This document shows positions 1 to 8,723 of a stretch of 64,000 nucleotides of DNA, in pieces; position 1 is the first letter of the stretch; every line of letters starts with the position of its first letter. Source of the DNA: Sulfurimonas hongkongensis (lineage in GTDB: Bacteria; Campylobacterota; Campylobacteria; Campylobacterales; Sulfurimonadaceae). The notes under the pieces were generated by a model, which was given only the letters and a program-made list of their open reading frames with translations, did no database searches and was not told where the DNA came from. Both the position numbers and the translations under genes were made by a program. The DNA is taken from NCBI RefSeq assembly GCF_000445475.1, contig NZ_AUPZ01000002.1, positions 310,001 through 374,000 on the forward strand, written 5' to 3'.

Positions 1-1598
1 GTGTTGATGTCTCTCCTGATGGTGAATATATCACAGTTTGTGGTAAGTTAGATACTCACGCTTCTGTTTATAAATGGAGTAAGATTCAAAAACTTATCAA
101 GAGCAAAAAATACGCTGGTAAAGACCCATATGGTATTCCTATCTTAGATATGAAAGAATCACTACATGGTCAAGCTGAACTAGGTCTTGGGCCATTGCAT
201 AACCAATACTCAAACGTAGATGGTGAAATCTATACTTCACTATATGTTGATTCACAAATTGTTAAGTGGAACTACAAAACTCTTAAAGTTTTAGACAAAG
301 TAAATGTTCACTACAATGTTGGTCACCTTTGTGGAATGGAAGGAAAATCTGCTGATCCTCAAGGGAAATATGTTATTTCACTAAACAAACTAGTGATTGA
401 TAGATATCAACCTGTTGGACCATTGCATCCACAAAGTCACCAGCTAATTGACATTAGTGGTAAAAAAATGGATCTTTTATATGATATGCCTATTCCATTA
501 GGTGAACCTCACCAAGCTGTTGCTATCCGTGCTGAGAAGCTTCACCCACACGTTAGATACCCAATGGGAACAAACGTAAGAACTGGTAAGATTCATGAAG
601 GTAAAACTTTGGCGGGTCAAGAGAGAATTGAGAGAGATGGTAATAAAGTTACTGTATATGCTACTGTTGTTCGTTCACACATCAACCCTGAGAGAATCAC
701 GGTTAATAAAGGTGATGAGGTAACTATGTACTTAACAAACCTTGAGAGAGCTCAAGATGAGACTCACGCATTTACAGTTAGTCAACATGATGTTCACGTC
801 TCACTAGAACCTGGTAAAACAGGAAGTGTTAAGTTTACTGCTGACTTAGAGGGAGTTTTTCCTTACTATTGTACAGAGTTTTGTTCTGCACTTCACTTAG
901 AGATGATGGGTTACTTAATGGTTAAAGATCCGAACAAAAAATATACTTCGGCTCAAAAACTAAAAATGCAAACAATGTCAAAAGATGAGTTAATAGCTGA
1001 GTACAAAAAAACTGTTGCAGTAAATGACGCTACAGATGCTGTTATTCAATCAGTTGTTAAGTTCTTAAAAGACAATAAGTTTGATAAACATAAAGTTGTA
1101 GCTGACCTTGTAACTGATGCGTTTGATCAATATAACCAAATTCCTGCTCAGAAAAAGAAAGCTGATGAAGCCTACAAAAAAGGTGATTATGAAAAAGCTA
1201 TCCTTTTTGAAAATATGATTTGGCAACTAATGGTTAAAACTGCTGATGTTGGAATTCGTGCAAAAGACGCACTAGTAAGAGAGATCGCTACTAAACAATC
1301 TGCTGCTGCTGCTAGAGGTGAAAGAGCATTTGCTGAGGGTGGTTGTAATGGATGTCATGTTATTGGTAAAGTTTCATCTGGTCCAGACTTGACAGGTGTT
1401 TTACAAAGACATGAAAATGCTGAGAAGTGGGTAAGTGACTTTATCCTACATCCAGAAAAAATGTATGAAGACCCATATGTTAAGAGCATGATTGATTACT
1501 TCAAAATAAGAATGCCGAACCAAAATATGAGTAAAGAAGAGACTAAAGACATTATCGAATACCTAAAATGGGTTGATGAAAATGCTAACTTATTCTAA
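1..1598 (+). CDS. nosZ: Nitrous oxide reductase, cytochrome c-type (cNosZ), 5'-truncated by window edge
   Basis: This is the periplasmic enzyme that reduces N2O to N2. The reading frame is open from base 3, so the start lies outside the window. What is seen is part of the seven-bladed propeller, then a cupredoxin domain with the CuA motif CTEFCSALHLEMM (codons 870-908), then a C-terminal monohaem cytochrome c domain with CNGCH at 1344-1358. The extra cytochrome domain is the hallmark of the Campylobacterota clade II enzyme described in Wolinella succinogenes and allows direct electron input from c-type cytochromes. The nosB-nosY genes follow downstream after a hairpin and a 400-bp gap. No damage is seen in the visible part. 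Identification is very secure; only the N-terminus and signal peptide are missing. Confidence 0.97.
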   Translation, partial: VDVSPDGEYITVCGKLDTHASVYKWSKIQKLIKSKKYAGKDPYGIPILDMKESLHGQAELGLGPLHNQYSNVDGEIYTSLYVDSQIVKWNYKTLKVLDKVNVHYNVGHLCGMEGKSADPQGKYVISLNKLVIDRYQPVGPLHPQSHQLIDISGKKMDLLYDMPIPLGEPHQAVAIRAEKLHPHVRYPMGTNVRTGKIHEGKTLAGQERIERDGNKVTVYATVVRSHINPERITVNKGDEVTMYLTNLERAQDETHAFTVSQHDVHVSLEPGKTGSVKFTADLEGVFPYYCTEFCSALHLEMMGYLMVKDPNKKYTSAQKLKMQTMSKDELIAEYKKTVAVNDATDAVIQSVVKFLKDNKFDKHKVVADLVTDAFDQYNQIPAQKKKADEAYKKGDYEKAILFENMIWQLMVKTADVGIRAKDALVREIATKQSAAAARGERAFAEGGCNGCHVIGKVSSGPDLTGVLQRHENAEKWVSDFILHPEKMYEDPYVKSMIDYFKIRMPNQNMSKEETKDIIEYLKWVDENANLF

Positions 1599-1626
1599 GA
1601 TAAAAGACTAAGTTATACTCAATGTA

Positions 1627-1652
1627 AGATAGAGGAGTTGCCTCCTCTATCT
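1627..1652 (+). terminator. Probable intrinsic terminator after nosZ
   Basis: A perfect 11-bp stem (1627-1637 pairing with 1642-1652) has a 4-base loop and is followed by a T-rich run. It lies 29 bases after the nosZ stop. It would separate nosZ transcription, fully or in part, from nosB onward. Confidence 0.65.
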
Positions 1653-1800
1653 CTTATTTTAACCTCTCAAATTTCATTTTAATATTTAGCTTATAAATTA
1701 CTCAGAAGATTCAACTACAAGCTTAGAAAAATCTGACTTAAAATGAAATTTGTCACTTCTTAAGAAAAAATGCCCATATCATAAATTTCCTTGATATTTC

Positions 1801-1814
1801 TTGACTTAAATCAA
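1801..1814 (+). promoter_or_regulatory. Candidate FNR/CRP-family binding site upstream of nosB
   Basis: TTGACTTAAATCAA is close to the FNR consensus TTGAT-N4-ATCAA. TATAAT lies at 1824-1829 and TATTAT at 1841-1846, so the exact promoter geometry is unclear. CRP/FNR-family regulators control nos genes in related bacteria. That this site is used is an inference. Confidence 0.45.
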
Positions 1815-1999
1815 AGTTTTGATTATAATTTTATTGCTTTTATTATAGTTTTTAAATATAATAAAATTTATAATTTATTATATTTAACTATATTATTGAC
1901 TTATGTCTATAATAAGTTAAAGTATATTTAGCTATAATAAAAACTATAATAATCAATGGCTTTAAAAGTCTAGAATTATTTTCACTCTAAGGATAACAC

Positions 2000-2782
2000 A
2001 TGCATACAAGTTTAAAAAAGGCAAGAATCTTTGCTCTTTTAGCTCTACTCATTTTAACTTTCTCGTTTACATTTCCGATGATAGCTTTTAATGGAGTTTT
2101 AACACAAATAGACAATCAAAAAGGAGATGAAGTATCACCTTTTAGTGCCAAAGTTTGGAATCTTTATAATAAAGGAAGATATAAAAGTATATCTACTCCT
2201 AAAGATGCGCACAACAATTTAGAAAAAATGATAAGTTCTGCATCAGAGATTGGTGTAGCGTCACTTCCAATTTGGGCGGTTTCACTAGAAGCTCCAAACT
2301 ATCCAAAAGAAGCATTCCCTCAAGGAATTCCTGTCTTTTTTCACTTCGATGGATTTAGTGGAGAGGTTCATGAGATGAACACGATAAATCACTATGTTGG
2401 GATGGATCCTATGTGGGTAGGTGGTGTTTTTGAGAGAGAGATTGGTATCTATGCACTACTTTTGCTCTCTCTTTTTATAATCTACTTTATAGCTTACAAT
2501 AATAAGTACTTAAATTATGTTATGCTAATCCCTGCATCTCTGCCTCTACTTTTTATAGCCGATTATTCGTACTGGTTATACTGGTTTGGACACAACTTAC
2601 ATGACTGGGGAGCGTTTAAGATAAAACCTTTTATGCCAACAGTATTTGGTGATGGTAAGATTGCACAATTTACTACTCACTCATACCCGACTATCGGCTT
2701 TTATATGTTGGTTCTTATAGGACTATTTAGCCTCTTAGCATTTTTTGCAAAACAAAAAGCACTAAAAGAGATGCAAGCGTAA
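2000..2782 (+). CDS. nosB: NosB, membrane protein of clade II nos clusters
   Basis: This 260-residue polytopic membrane protein lies directly after nosZ, the position of nosB in clade II (Wolinella-type) nos operons. It has an N-terminal membrane segment at about residues 8-30, a periplasmic region of roughly 110 residues rich in Pro, Trp and His, then about four membrane helices in the C-terminal half. An AAGGAT ribosome site precedes the ATG. NosB is needed for N2O respiration in Wolinella but its biochemical role is not settled. Recognition rests on position, topology and length rather than a diagnostic motif. It begins a tight gene run reaching nosY. Confidence 0.85.
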   Translation: MHTSLKKARIFALLALLILTFSFTFPMIAFNGVLTQIDNQKGDEVSPFSAKVWNLYNKGRYKSISTPKDAHNNLEKMISSASEIGVASLPIWAVSLEAPNYPKEAFPQGIPVFFHFDGFSGEVHEMNTINHYVGMDPMWVGGVFEREIGIYALLLLSLFIIYFIAYNNKYLNYVMLIPASLPLLFIADYSYWLYWFGHNLHDWGAFKIKPFMPTVFGDGKIAQFTTHSYPTIGFYMLVLIGLFSLLAFFAKQKALKEMQA

Positions 2783-2801
2783 ATAAAATTTAGGGTTTAA
2801 C

Positions 2802-4019
2802 ATGTTTAAAATAATCTTTAGTATTTCTTTTTTTATTACTACTCTTTTTGGAGCAAACCCGCTTCAAGAAGCAATAGATGCCGCACCAAGTGGTTCTATT
2901 TTAAAGCTTAATGCTGGTGTTTATAAAGGAAATATAATTATCAATAAACCTATCACTATTATAGGAAAAGAAAAAGGTGTTATTATTGATGCAGAAGGTT
3001 TAGGAACTGTTATAAGCATAAAAAGCTCATATGTCACTCTTAAAAATTTAAAAATCGTAGGTAGTGGTAGCAGACATGAAAATGTAGATGCGGCTATAGC
3101 TATAGCTGATGCAAAGCATTGTGAGGTTAGCAACTGCGTTATTGAAGATTGCCTATTTGGTATAGATATGCAGATGGCTAGAAACTCCATCATATCTGAA
3201 AATACCATCACTTCAAAGGATTTAGAATTAGGACTTCGTGGAGATGGGCTTAGACTTTGGTACTCAAATGACAATATCATAAAGAAAAACTCTCTTATAA
3301 AGTCAAGAGATATGGTTATTTGGTACTCTCATGGAAATGAGATAGTAGAAAATTATGGTGAGTACTGTAGATACTCTCTACACTTTATGTATGCCGGTAA
3401 AAACTTAGTAAAAAATAATACATATAAGTTTAATAGTGTTGGCATATTTTTTATGTACTCTAAAGATACAATAGCTATAGGAAACAATGTACAAAGCTCA
3501 TTGGGTGCAACAGGAATGGGTATCGGTCTTAAAGATGTCTCAAATTTTACAATCAAAGATAATACAATTATCTATTGTGCACAAGGGCTCTATATAGACA
3601 GATCCCCATTTGAGCCAGATACTAACAACTGGATTACAGGAAATAAGGTTTTATATAATTCTGAGGCTATACATTTTCACTCACTTAGTGAAAACAACAT
3701 CATAAAAGATAATGTTATTATGGGAAATATAGAAGATATTGTAAATGACAGTAGAGGAAGTAAAACCTATAAAAATGAGATAGTGGGAAACTACTGGGAT
3801 AACTATATAGGGTTTGACAGAGATGGCGATAATATTGGAGATACTCCATATAGAGTCTATCAATATGCAGATCAGATGTGGATTTACAATCCAGATGTTA
3901 AGTTTTTTTATGGCTCGCCAGTTATCTCTTTACTAAATTTTTTAGCAAAACTAGCGCCATTTACTAAGCCACTCTTTTTACTTGAAGATGAGAAACCCAA
4001 AGTTAGGATTAAAGGATAG
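2802..4019 (+). CDS. nosD: NosD, periplasmic copper-site maturation protein
   Basis: NosD is a periplasmic right-handed beta-helix protein that works with the NosFY ABC transporter to build the copper-sulfide (CuZ) site of NosZ. The 405-residue product starts with a Sec signal peptide (about residues 1-18, ending LFGA). Imperfect parallel beta-helix repeats follow, with ladders of Asn and short hydrophobic runs typical of the NosD/CASH family. The C-terminal segment NYWDNYIGFDRDGDNIGDTP is characteristic of NosD. It sits between nosB and nosG. A diverged paralogue is present at 9736-10944, so the window encodes two NosD proteins. Confidence 0.93.
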   Translation: MFKIIFSISFFITTLFGANPLQEAIDAAPSGSILKLNAGVYKGNIIINKPITIIGKEKGVIIDAEGLGTVISIKSSYVTLKNLKIVGSGSRHENVDAAIAIADAKHCEVSNCVIEDCLFGIDMQMARNSIISENTITSKDLELGLRGDGLRLWYSNDNIIKKNSLIKSRDMVIWYSHGNEIVENYGEYCRYSLHFMYAGKNLVKNNTYKFNSVGIFFMYSKDTIAIGNNVQSSLGATGMGIGLKDVSNFTIKDNTIIYCAQGLYIDRSPFEPDTNNWITGNKVLYNSEAIHFHSLSENNIIKDNVIMGNIEDIVNDSRGSKTYKNEIVGNYWDNYIGFDRDGDNIGDTPYRVYQYADQMWIYNPDVKFFYGSPVISLLNFLAKLAPFTKPLFLLEDEKPKVRIKG

Positions 4020-4021
4020 AT

Positions 4022-4762
4022 ATGCAAAAAGTACAAACAGATAGAAGAGAGTTTATGAAGTATTCCACCTTAGGGATACTAGGACTTGTTCTTGGTGGTG
4101 GGATGATATTTAGCCCATACACTCTAAGAGCAGAAAATAGACTAAGACCTCCTGGAGCTGTAGATGAGAAAAAATTTTTAGCTCTATGCATTAAGTGTGG
4201 GCAGTGTCTTCAGGTCTGCCCATATCATTCTATAAAACTAACTGACATGGCCCATGGTCATGGGGTTGGAACACCTTATATAGATGCAAATGAGAGAGCT
4301 TGTTATGCTTGTAGTGCTGTTCCATGTGTTTTAGCATGTCCAAGTGGAGCACTAGACCATCATACTGAAAAACCAGAAGATATAAAAATGGGAATAGCAG
4401 TTTTAGAACATCCAGATACATGTATCGCTATGAAAAATATTCCGATACCTGCTGGATATATGGACAAAATGAGCAAGTTTAATGACTCTGTTACAAATTT
4501 ACATGATCTTGAAGTAGAACTTTTAGAGAAGTTTTCAGAGTTTGAGGGAAAACAGTGTACACTTTGTGCAGATATGTGTCCGATACCAAATCCTCTCAGT
4601 GCTATAGCTATGGTACCAGATGCAGGTGGTGGAAATCGTCCTGAGATCTACGATGGTTGTATTGGTTGTGGTGCTTGTCAAGATGTATGTCCTACTACAA
4701 TCCCATCTATAATAGTTAAACCGCGGGTTACTTATGAAGAGTATTACGCAAGTAAAAAATAG
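4022..4762 (+). CDS. nosG: NosG, Tat-exported 4Fe-4S ferredoxin-type protein
   Basis: The 246-residue NapG-like protein carries a twin-arginine signal (DRREFMKYS near residue 7 and a hydrophobic stretch after it), so it is predicted to be exported folded with its clusters. Four cysteine clusters are visible: CIKCGQCLQVCP, CYACSAVPCVLACP, CTLCADMCP and CIGCGACQDVCP, consistent with up to four [4Fe-4S] centres. With NosH it is thought to form a menaquinol dehydrogenase passing electrons to the NosC cytochromes and cNosZ. It starts two bases after nosD ends, consistent with co-transcription. Confidence 0.93.
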   Translation: MQKVQTDRREFMKYSTLGILGLVLGGGMIFSPYTLRAENRLRPPGAVDEKKFLALCIKCGQCLQVCPYHSIKLTDMAHGHGVGTPYIDANERACYACSAVPCVLACPSGALDHHTEKPEDIKMGIAVLEHPDTCIAMKNIPIPAGYMDKMSKFNDSVTNLHDLEVELLEKFSEFEGKQCTLCADMCPIPNPLSAIAMVPDAGGGNRPEIYDGCIGCGACQDVCPTTIPSIIVKPRVTYEEYYASKK

Positions 4763-4771
4763 GAGAGTGTT

Positions 4772-5359
4772 ATGAAAGTATCTAAGATTAAAATTTCTAC
4801 ATTTGCAATAGTGTTAATGGTTGCATTTAGTGCTTGTAGTGATAGTTCGGATAAAAAAGAAGATAAGAGGCAGGCAAGCTCAAACGATGCACCTAAGATA
4901 GAGGTCGTTCAAAACAGTGATGCTCACGCTATAAAAGTTAAAGAAAAACAAAGCGATAAGTCTCAAAGCAAATCTTACTACTATGACTACAATGTAAAAG
5001 ATGCAAATGGTGATGCTTCTACTAGAGTAAAGCCTAGGACAAGTATGGAGGCTAATATGAACGTAAGAAGTCCATATGAAAAAGTAGAAATTTCTATGCT
5101 TGTAAAAAAATTAAGTAAAGATTTTATAGTAAAGTGCTCAGCTTGTCATGACGACTATGCAAATGGAATTGTAGGTCCATCACTCCTAGGAAAAGATAGC
5201 GACTTTATCTATAACAAGATTGTAGCTTTTAAAACTGGTAAAGAGTCAAATCCATTGATGAATGACCTTGTTAAAAAGATGGATGACAAAGAGATTAAAA
5301 AAATAGCTCAAGAGATATATGAGTTTAACAAAGAGATTACACGAATGAGGAACAGATAG
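4772..5359 (+). CDS. nosC1: NosC1, monohaem cytochrome c lipoprotein
   Basis: This 195-residue cytochrome c is proposed to carry electrons from the NosGH quinol dehydrogenase to cNosZ. The N-terminus has a hydrophobic segment ending in FSAC, a plausible lipobox, so it is probably a lipid-anchored periplasmic protein. A charged, Ser/Lys-rich linker leads to a C-terminal class I cytochrome domain with one CSACH haem site. A good ribosome site (TAGGAGAG) precedes the ATG. The stop codon overlaps the GTG start of nosC2 by one base. Confidence 0.9.
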   Translation: MKVSKIKISTFAIVLMVAFSACSDSSDKKEDKRQASSNDAPKIEVVQNSDAHAIKVKEKQSDKSQSKSYYYDYNVKDANGDASTRVKPRTSMEANMNVRSPYEKVEISMLVKKLSKDFIVKCSACHDDYANGIVGPSLLGKDSDFIYNKIVAFKTGKESNPLMNDLVKKMDDKEIKKIAQEIYEFNKEITRMRNR

Positions 5360-5865
5360 TGAAAAATATAGTAGTAGGTGTTTTAACACTTTTTATAGTT
5401 GGTTTAATGGTTTTTACTGCAATGGATGATGCAGTTTTTCATGGTGGGCATCAAGCAAAAGTTATTGAAGACTTTGGCGATGGAAGTAACCAGCAAGCTG
5501 CAAATTTAGCAGCATCACCAAAAGAAAAATCAGATAGAGAAAAAGAAGACGAGGCATTAAAGGCATTAAGAGACAAAGCCGGAAATGCAGGGATTTTTAA
5601 AGTAAGTAATGAGTACAAAAGCAAATGTGCTTCTTGTCACGGTGCAAATGGGTCTGGCTATCAAAATGGTAAGCCTATGATGGGACCACCTCTGTTTGGA
5701 CAAAGTGAAGAAGAGATTTACAAAAGTTTAGTTGACTTTAAAGCCGGTAGAAAAGAAAATATGGTAATGAGAGGCTTGTTGATACATCTTGAAGATGAAG
5801 ATCTAAGAAGATTTGCAAAAGAGATTGGAGAGTTTCCAGCAAGAGCAAAAGAAGAGCTAAACTAA
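5359..5865 (+). CDS. nosC2: NosC2, membrane-anchored monohaem cytochrome c
   Basis: The second small cytochrome of the cluster has 168 residues. It starts with GTG overlapping the nosC1 stop (TAGTG), consistent with translational coupling. An N-terminal hydrophobic helix (about residues 3-21) serves as membrane anchor or signal. A Lys/Glu-rich linker is followed by a class I cytochrome domain with CASCH and a methionine-rich segment with candidate distal ligands. By analogy with Wolinella it acts in the electron path NosGH to cNosZ, in parallel or series with NosC1. Confidence 0.9.
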   Translation: MKNIVVGVLTLFIVGLMVFTAMDDAVFHGGHQAKVIEDFGDGSNQQAANLAASPKEKSDREKEDEALKALRDKAGNAGIFKVSNEYKSKCASCHGANGSGYQNGKPMMGPPLFGQSEEEIYKSLVDFKAGRKENMVMRGLLIHLEDEDLRRFAKEIGEFPARAKEELN

Positions 5866-5894
5866 AAATATCTAGTATGAAATGGAGTATTTAA

Positions 5895-6800
5895 ATGGAT
5901 AAATATAACAACAGAGAAACCATTAAAAAATCAAGTTTTTTCTCTACATTTTTTGATACCACAAGAGATGGAAAAAGGATTTTTAGTTACAGAACAAAGA
6001 GATGGGTAGTTGTTATTGCTGTGCATCTCCTTTTCTTCTTATCATTTTTTATAGATTTACAGATGCTAGAAGGTACACTAAACGGCTCGAGATTTTTAGG
6101 CTTTCATATGATAGATCTATATACTACTATGCAACTTTTTTTAGCTACGCATGAGTTGCCAGTAAATGTGATCATCGGTATCACAACTATTGTTTTAGTC
6201 TATCTGTTACTTGGTGGTAGAAGCTACTGTGCCTGGGTTTGTCCTTATGGCATACTTAGCGAGATTGGTGAGAAGCTGCACAACACACTAGTAAGTAAAA
6301 AAATCATCAAAGAGAGAAAGTTTGACCATAGAGTTAGACATATCTTTTGGGCGATATTTTTAGTTTTATCTCTTACAAGTGGCTACTTAGTTTTTGAGAC
6401 ATTTAATGTAGTTGGGATACTAAGTAGGATGATAGTTTACGGTTGGTCTTTAGCATTTTTCTGGGTAGTAGTTGTTTTTGCCATAGAGGTTTTTTACTCT
6501 CGCCGCGCATGGTGTACTTACATCTGCCCAATAGGTACTACTTATGGCTACATTGGCAAAATCTCAGCTTTAAGAGTTGAGTGGAATGATAACTGTGATC
6601 ATTGTATGGTTTGTAGCGATGTATGTTTTGAAAATCAAGTACTAGAGATTACAAAAGCAAAATATGACAAACAAAGAGAAGAAAAGGGCATTACAAGAGA
6701 GTATATAACTGGTGCTGACTGTACACTTTGTGGTAGATGTATAGATGTATGTCATGCAGATGCACTAAAGTTCGACTTTAGATTAAAAAGTTTGGTGTAA
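5895..6800 (+). CDS. nosH: NosH, polytopic Fe-S quinol dehydrogenase subunit (NapH-like)
   Basis: The 301-residue inner-membrane protein has about four to five helices and resembles NapH. Paired CxxxCP motifs lie at membrane edges (YCAWVCPYG and CTYICPIGT). The C-terminal ferredoxin domain has two clusters, CDHCMVCSDVC and CTLCGRCIDVCH; in the second the usual Pro after the last Cys is His. NosH with NosG is expected to oxidise menaquinol and feed the periplasmic cytochromes. It lies between nosC2 and nosF; nosF starts four bases after its stop. Confidence 0.92.
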   Translation: MDKYNNRETIKKSSFFSTFFDTTRDGKRIFSYRTKRWVVVIAVHLLFFLSFFIDLQMLEGTLNGSRFLGFHMIDLYTTMQLFLATHELPVNVIIGITTIVLVYLLLGGRSYCAWVCPYGILSEIGEKLHNTLVSKKIIKERKFDHRVRHIFWAIFLVLSLTSGYLVFETFNVVGILSRMIVYGWSLAFFWVVVVFAIEVFYSRRAWCTYICPIGTTYGYIGKISALRVEWNDNCDHCMVCSDVCFENQVLEITKAKYDKQREEKGITREYITGADCTLCGRCIDVCHADALKFDFRLKSLV

Positions 6801-6803
6801 ATC

Positions 6804-7442
6804 ATGATAAAAATAGAAAATCTAACAAAAAAATTTGGCTCTCATGTCTCTTTAGATAGTGTAAACTGTGAGTTTAACAAAAATGAGTCCATCGCACTTA
6901 TGGGTGCAAATGGAGCTGGTAAGACTACACTTATTCGCTCTATTTTGGGGTATTATCACGCAGATGCAGGGAGTGTGTCTATCAACGGTCTTGACCCCAT
7001 AAAACAAAGGGTAGAAGTTTTAAAAGAGATAAGTTTTGTTCCACAACTTCCTCCTCCTATTAAGCTAAATATTGAAGAACTTATACACTACATCTCTGTA
7101 AGTGCAGAGGTAGATGAAGACAAAATCATGCACTATGCAAATGAGATGAAGCTTGATTTAGCTGCAAATATGAAAAAGTCTTTTTTTAAGCTTAGTGGAG
7201 GAATGAAACAGAAGCTACTAATCGCTATCTCTATAGCAAAAAGGAGTGATATTATCATATATGATGAGCCTACGGCTAACTTAGACCCTAAAGCTAGGGA
7301 TGACTTTTATAGACTGCTAAAGCAAAACGAAGATGAAAAAGTTCTTCTTTTTGTAACACATAGACTAGAAGAGGTAAAAGATCTTGTTAATCGTCAGATT
7401 TATATGGATCTAGGAAAAGTGGTTTCGGATGAAAAGTTTTAA
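6804..7442 (+). CDS. nosF: NosF, ABC transporter ATPase
   Basis: This 212-residue cytoplasmic ATPase is the energy subunit of the NosFY transporter that supports CuZ assembly with NosD. Walker A GANGAGKTT (about residues 34-42), signature LSGGMKQK, Walker B IIIYDEPTANLD and the switch histidine (FVTHR) are all intact. Slightly short for an ABC ATPase, as is usual for NosF. Its end overlaps nosL by 14 bases. Confidence 0.93.
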   Translation: MIKIENLTKKFGSHVSLDSVNCEFNKNESIALMGANGAGKTTLIRSILGYYHADAGSVSINGLDPIKQRVEVLKEISFVPQLPPPIKLNIEELIHYISVSAEVDEDKIMHYANEMKLDLAANMKKSFFKLSGGMKQKLLIAISIAKRSDIIIYDEPTANLDPKARDDFYRLLKQNEDEKVLLFVTHRLEEVKDLVNRQIYMDLGKVVSDEKF

Positions 7443-7881
7443 TCTTTTACTCATCCTTGCTATTAGCTTTTTTACTGCTTGTAACTCTACTCAACACTCT
7501 GGTGCAAAAGAACCGCAAAGTGATAGCAGAGTATGCCCAAAGTGTCATATGGAGTTAGATAAGAGCAATGCCCATAGTGCATCTATAGTAAAAAATAATA
7601 GCCTATACTACTTTGATGATATAGGTTGTCTTATCTTGTGGAGTCATGAAAATAAGCTAGATGCAAAGAGTGCAAAAGTCTTTACAAAAGATTCAGCTCG
7701 TTACATAGATGCAACAAAAGCACACTACAAGATAGGAGAGAAAACTCCAATGTCATATGGTTTTGTCGCCTTTGAAAATAGCATAGAAGAGACAATAGAC
7801 TTTGATGAAGTTAGAATCAAAATGTTAAGAGGTGAGCATATGGCAAATCCAAAAATTAGAAAACAGATACTAGGATACTAA
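7429..7881 (+). CDS. nosL: NosL, copper-binding lipoprotein
   Basis: NosL is an outer-facing lipoprotein that binds Cu(I) and supplies copper for NosZ maturation. The 150-residue product has a lipoprotein signal with Cys at residue 18 (FFTAC) and a CPKCHM motif at residues 36-41, matching the Cys/Met/His copper-binding region of the NosL family. The segment MSYGFVAFE is also typical of the family. It starts inside the end of nosF and its last base is the first base of nosY, consistent with one transcript. A second NosL-like gene lies at 8724. Confidence 0.9.
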   Translation: MKSFNLLLILAISFFTACNSTQHSGAKEPQSDSRVCPKCHMELDKSNAHSASIVKNNSLYYFDDIGCLILWSHENKLDAKSAKVFTKDSARYIDATKAHYKIGEKTPMSYGFVAFENSIEETIDFDEVRIKMLRGEHMANPKIRKQILGY

Positions 7882-8708
7882 TGAAAAATTTATACTTAAT
7901 CGCATATTTGGACCTAAAAGAGTCCCTTAGAGCTAAATGGTTTGTAGTTTACTCTCTTGTTTTTGGAGGGCTTATAGCTCTGTTTTTTATAGCAGGAGTT
8001 ACAGAGTCACAAGTTATGGGTTTTAGTGGTCTTAGCAGACTTTTGCTTATGTATATACAGATAACTATAGTCATACTGCCTATATTTATCCTCATAACTA
8101 CAGTTAGATCTATCTCTGGAGATAGAGATAACCACATACTAGAGTATATGCTCTCTTTTCCAATCTCACTAAAGCAATATTACTGGGGCAAGATTATTGG
8201 TCGTTTTATCACTGTATATCTTCCTGTTTTGTTTGCTATGGTTATTGCTATAGTCTATGGAGCGTTTAAAGGTGCAGATATTCCTTGGAATATCTTCTTT
8301 TTATATACAGGGCTTCTTTTTGCTATGAGCAGTGCGTTTTTAGGTATAGCATTTTTTATATCTTCTTTTGTAAAGTCTAGTGAGGTGGCGCTTGGAATTG
8401 CATTTTTTATCTGGATATTTCTGCTCGCTTTTATAGATATCGCGCTTATCTCACTTATGATGCAAAACAGATTTAATGAAGAGCTTATCATTTTTATAGC
8501 TATGATAAACCCTATGGAGATTTTCCGCGTGGCTGCCATCTCTCTTTTTGACCCTGAGCTTACAGTTATGGGTCCAGTCGCATTTTATATACTTGACTCT
8601 ATGAGTCAGAGTGTTTTTGTTTTACTATCCATTGCTTATCCTCTCTCTATTGGGTTGTTATTTGCATTTTTAGGTTACAAGATATTTGAAAAAAAAGATT
8701 TAGTTTAA
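7881..8708 (+). CDS. nosY: NosY, ABC transporter permease
   Basis: The 275-residue membrane permease partners NosF. Six hydrophobic segments are spread along the chain, and the early cytoplasmic segment SGDRDNHILEYMLSFPIS is typical of ABC-2/NosY permeases. Its ATG overlaps the nosL stop (TAATG). NosDFY together is the maturation machine for the copper-sulfide cluster of NosZ. It ends the canonical nos gene set; three further genes follow closely on the same strand. Confidence 0.92.
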   Translation: MKNLYLIAYLDLKESLRAKWFVVYSLVFGGLIALFFIAGVTESQVMGFSGLSRLLLMYIQITIVILPIFILITTVRSISGDRDNHILEYMLSFPISLKQYYWGKIIGRFITVYLPVLFAMVIAIVYGAFKGADIPWNIFFLYTGLLFAMSSAFLGIAFFISSFVKSSEVALGIAFFIWIFLLAFIDIALISLMMQNRFNEELIIFIAMINPMEIFRVAAISLFDPELTVMGPVAFYILDSMSQSVFVLLSIAYPLSIGLLFAFLGYKIFEKKDLV

Positions 8709-8723
8709 TATTAGGAGTTTATA

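Larger units (their letters stand above)
1599..1999. other. AT-rich nosZ-nosB intergenic region
   Basis: About 400 bases hold no gene. The region contains the hairpin after nosZ, a possible FNR/CRP-type site at 1801-1814, and a very AT-rich stretch (1840-1960). In that stretch CTATAATAA occurs three times (1907, 1932, 1944) and once inverted (1840-1848). The inverted copy extends to a 15-bp perfect inverted repeat, 1840-1854 against 1938-1952. The likely role is promoter and regulation of nosB onward. Confidence 0.6.
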
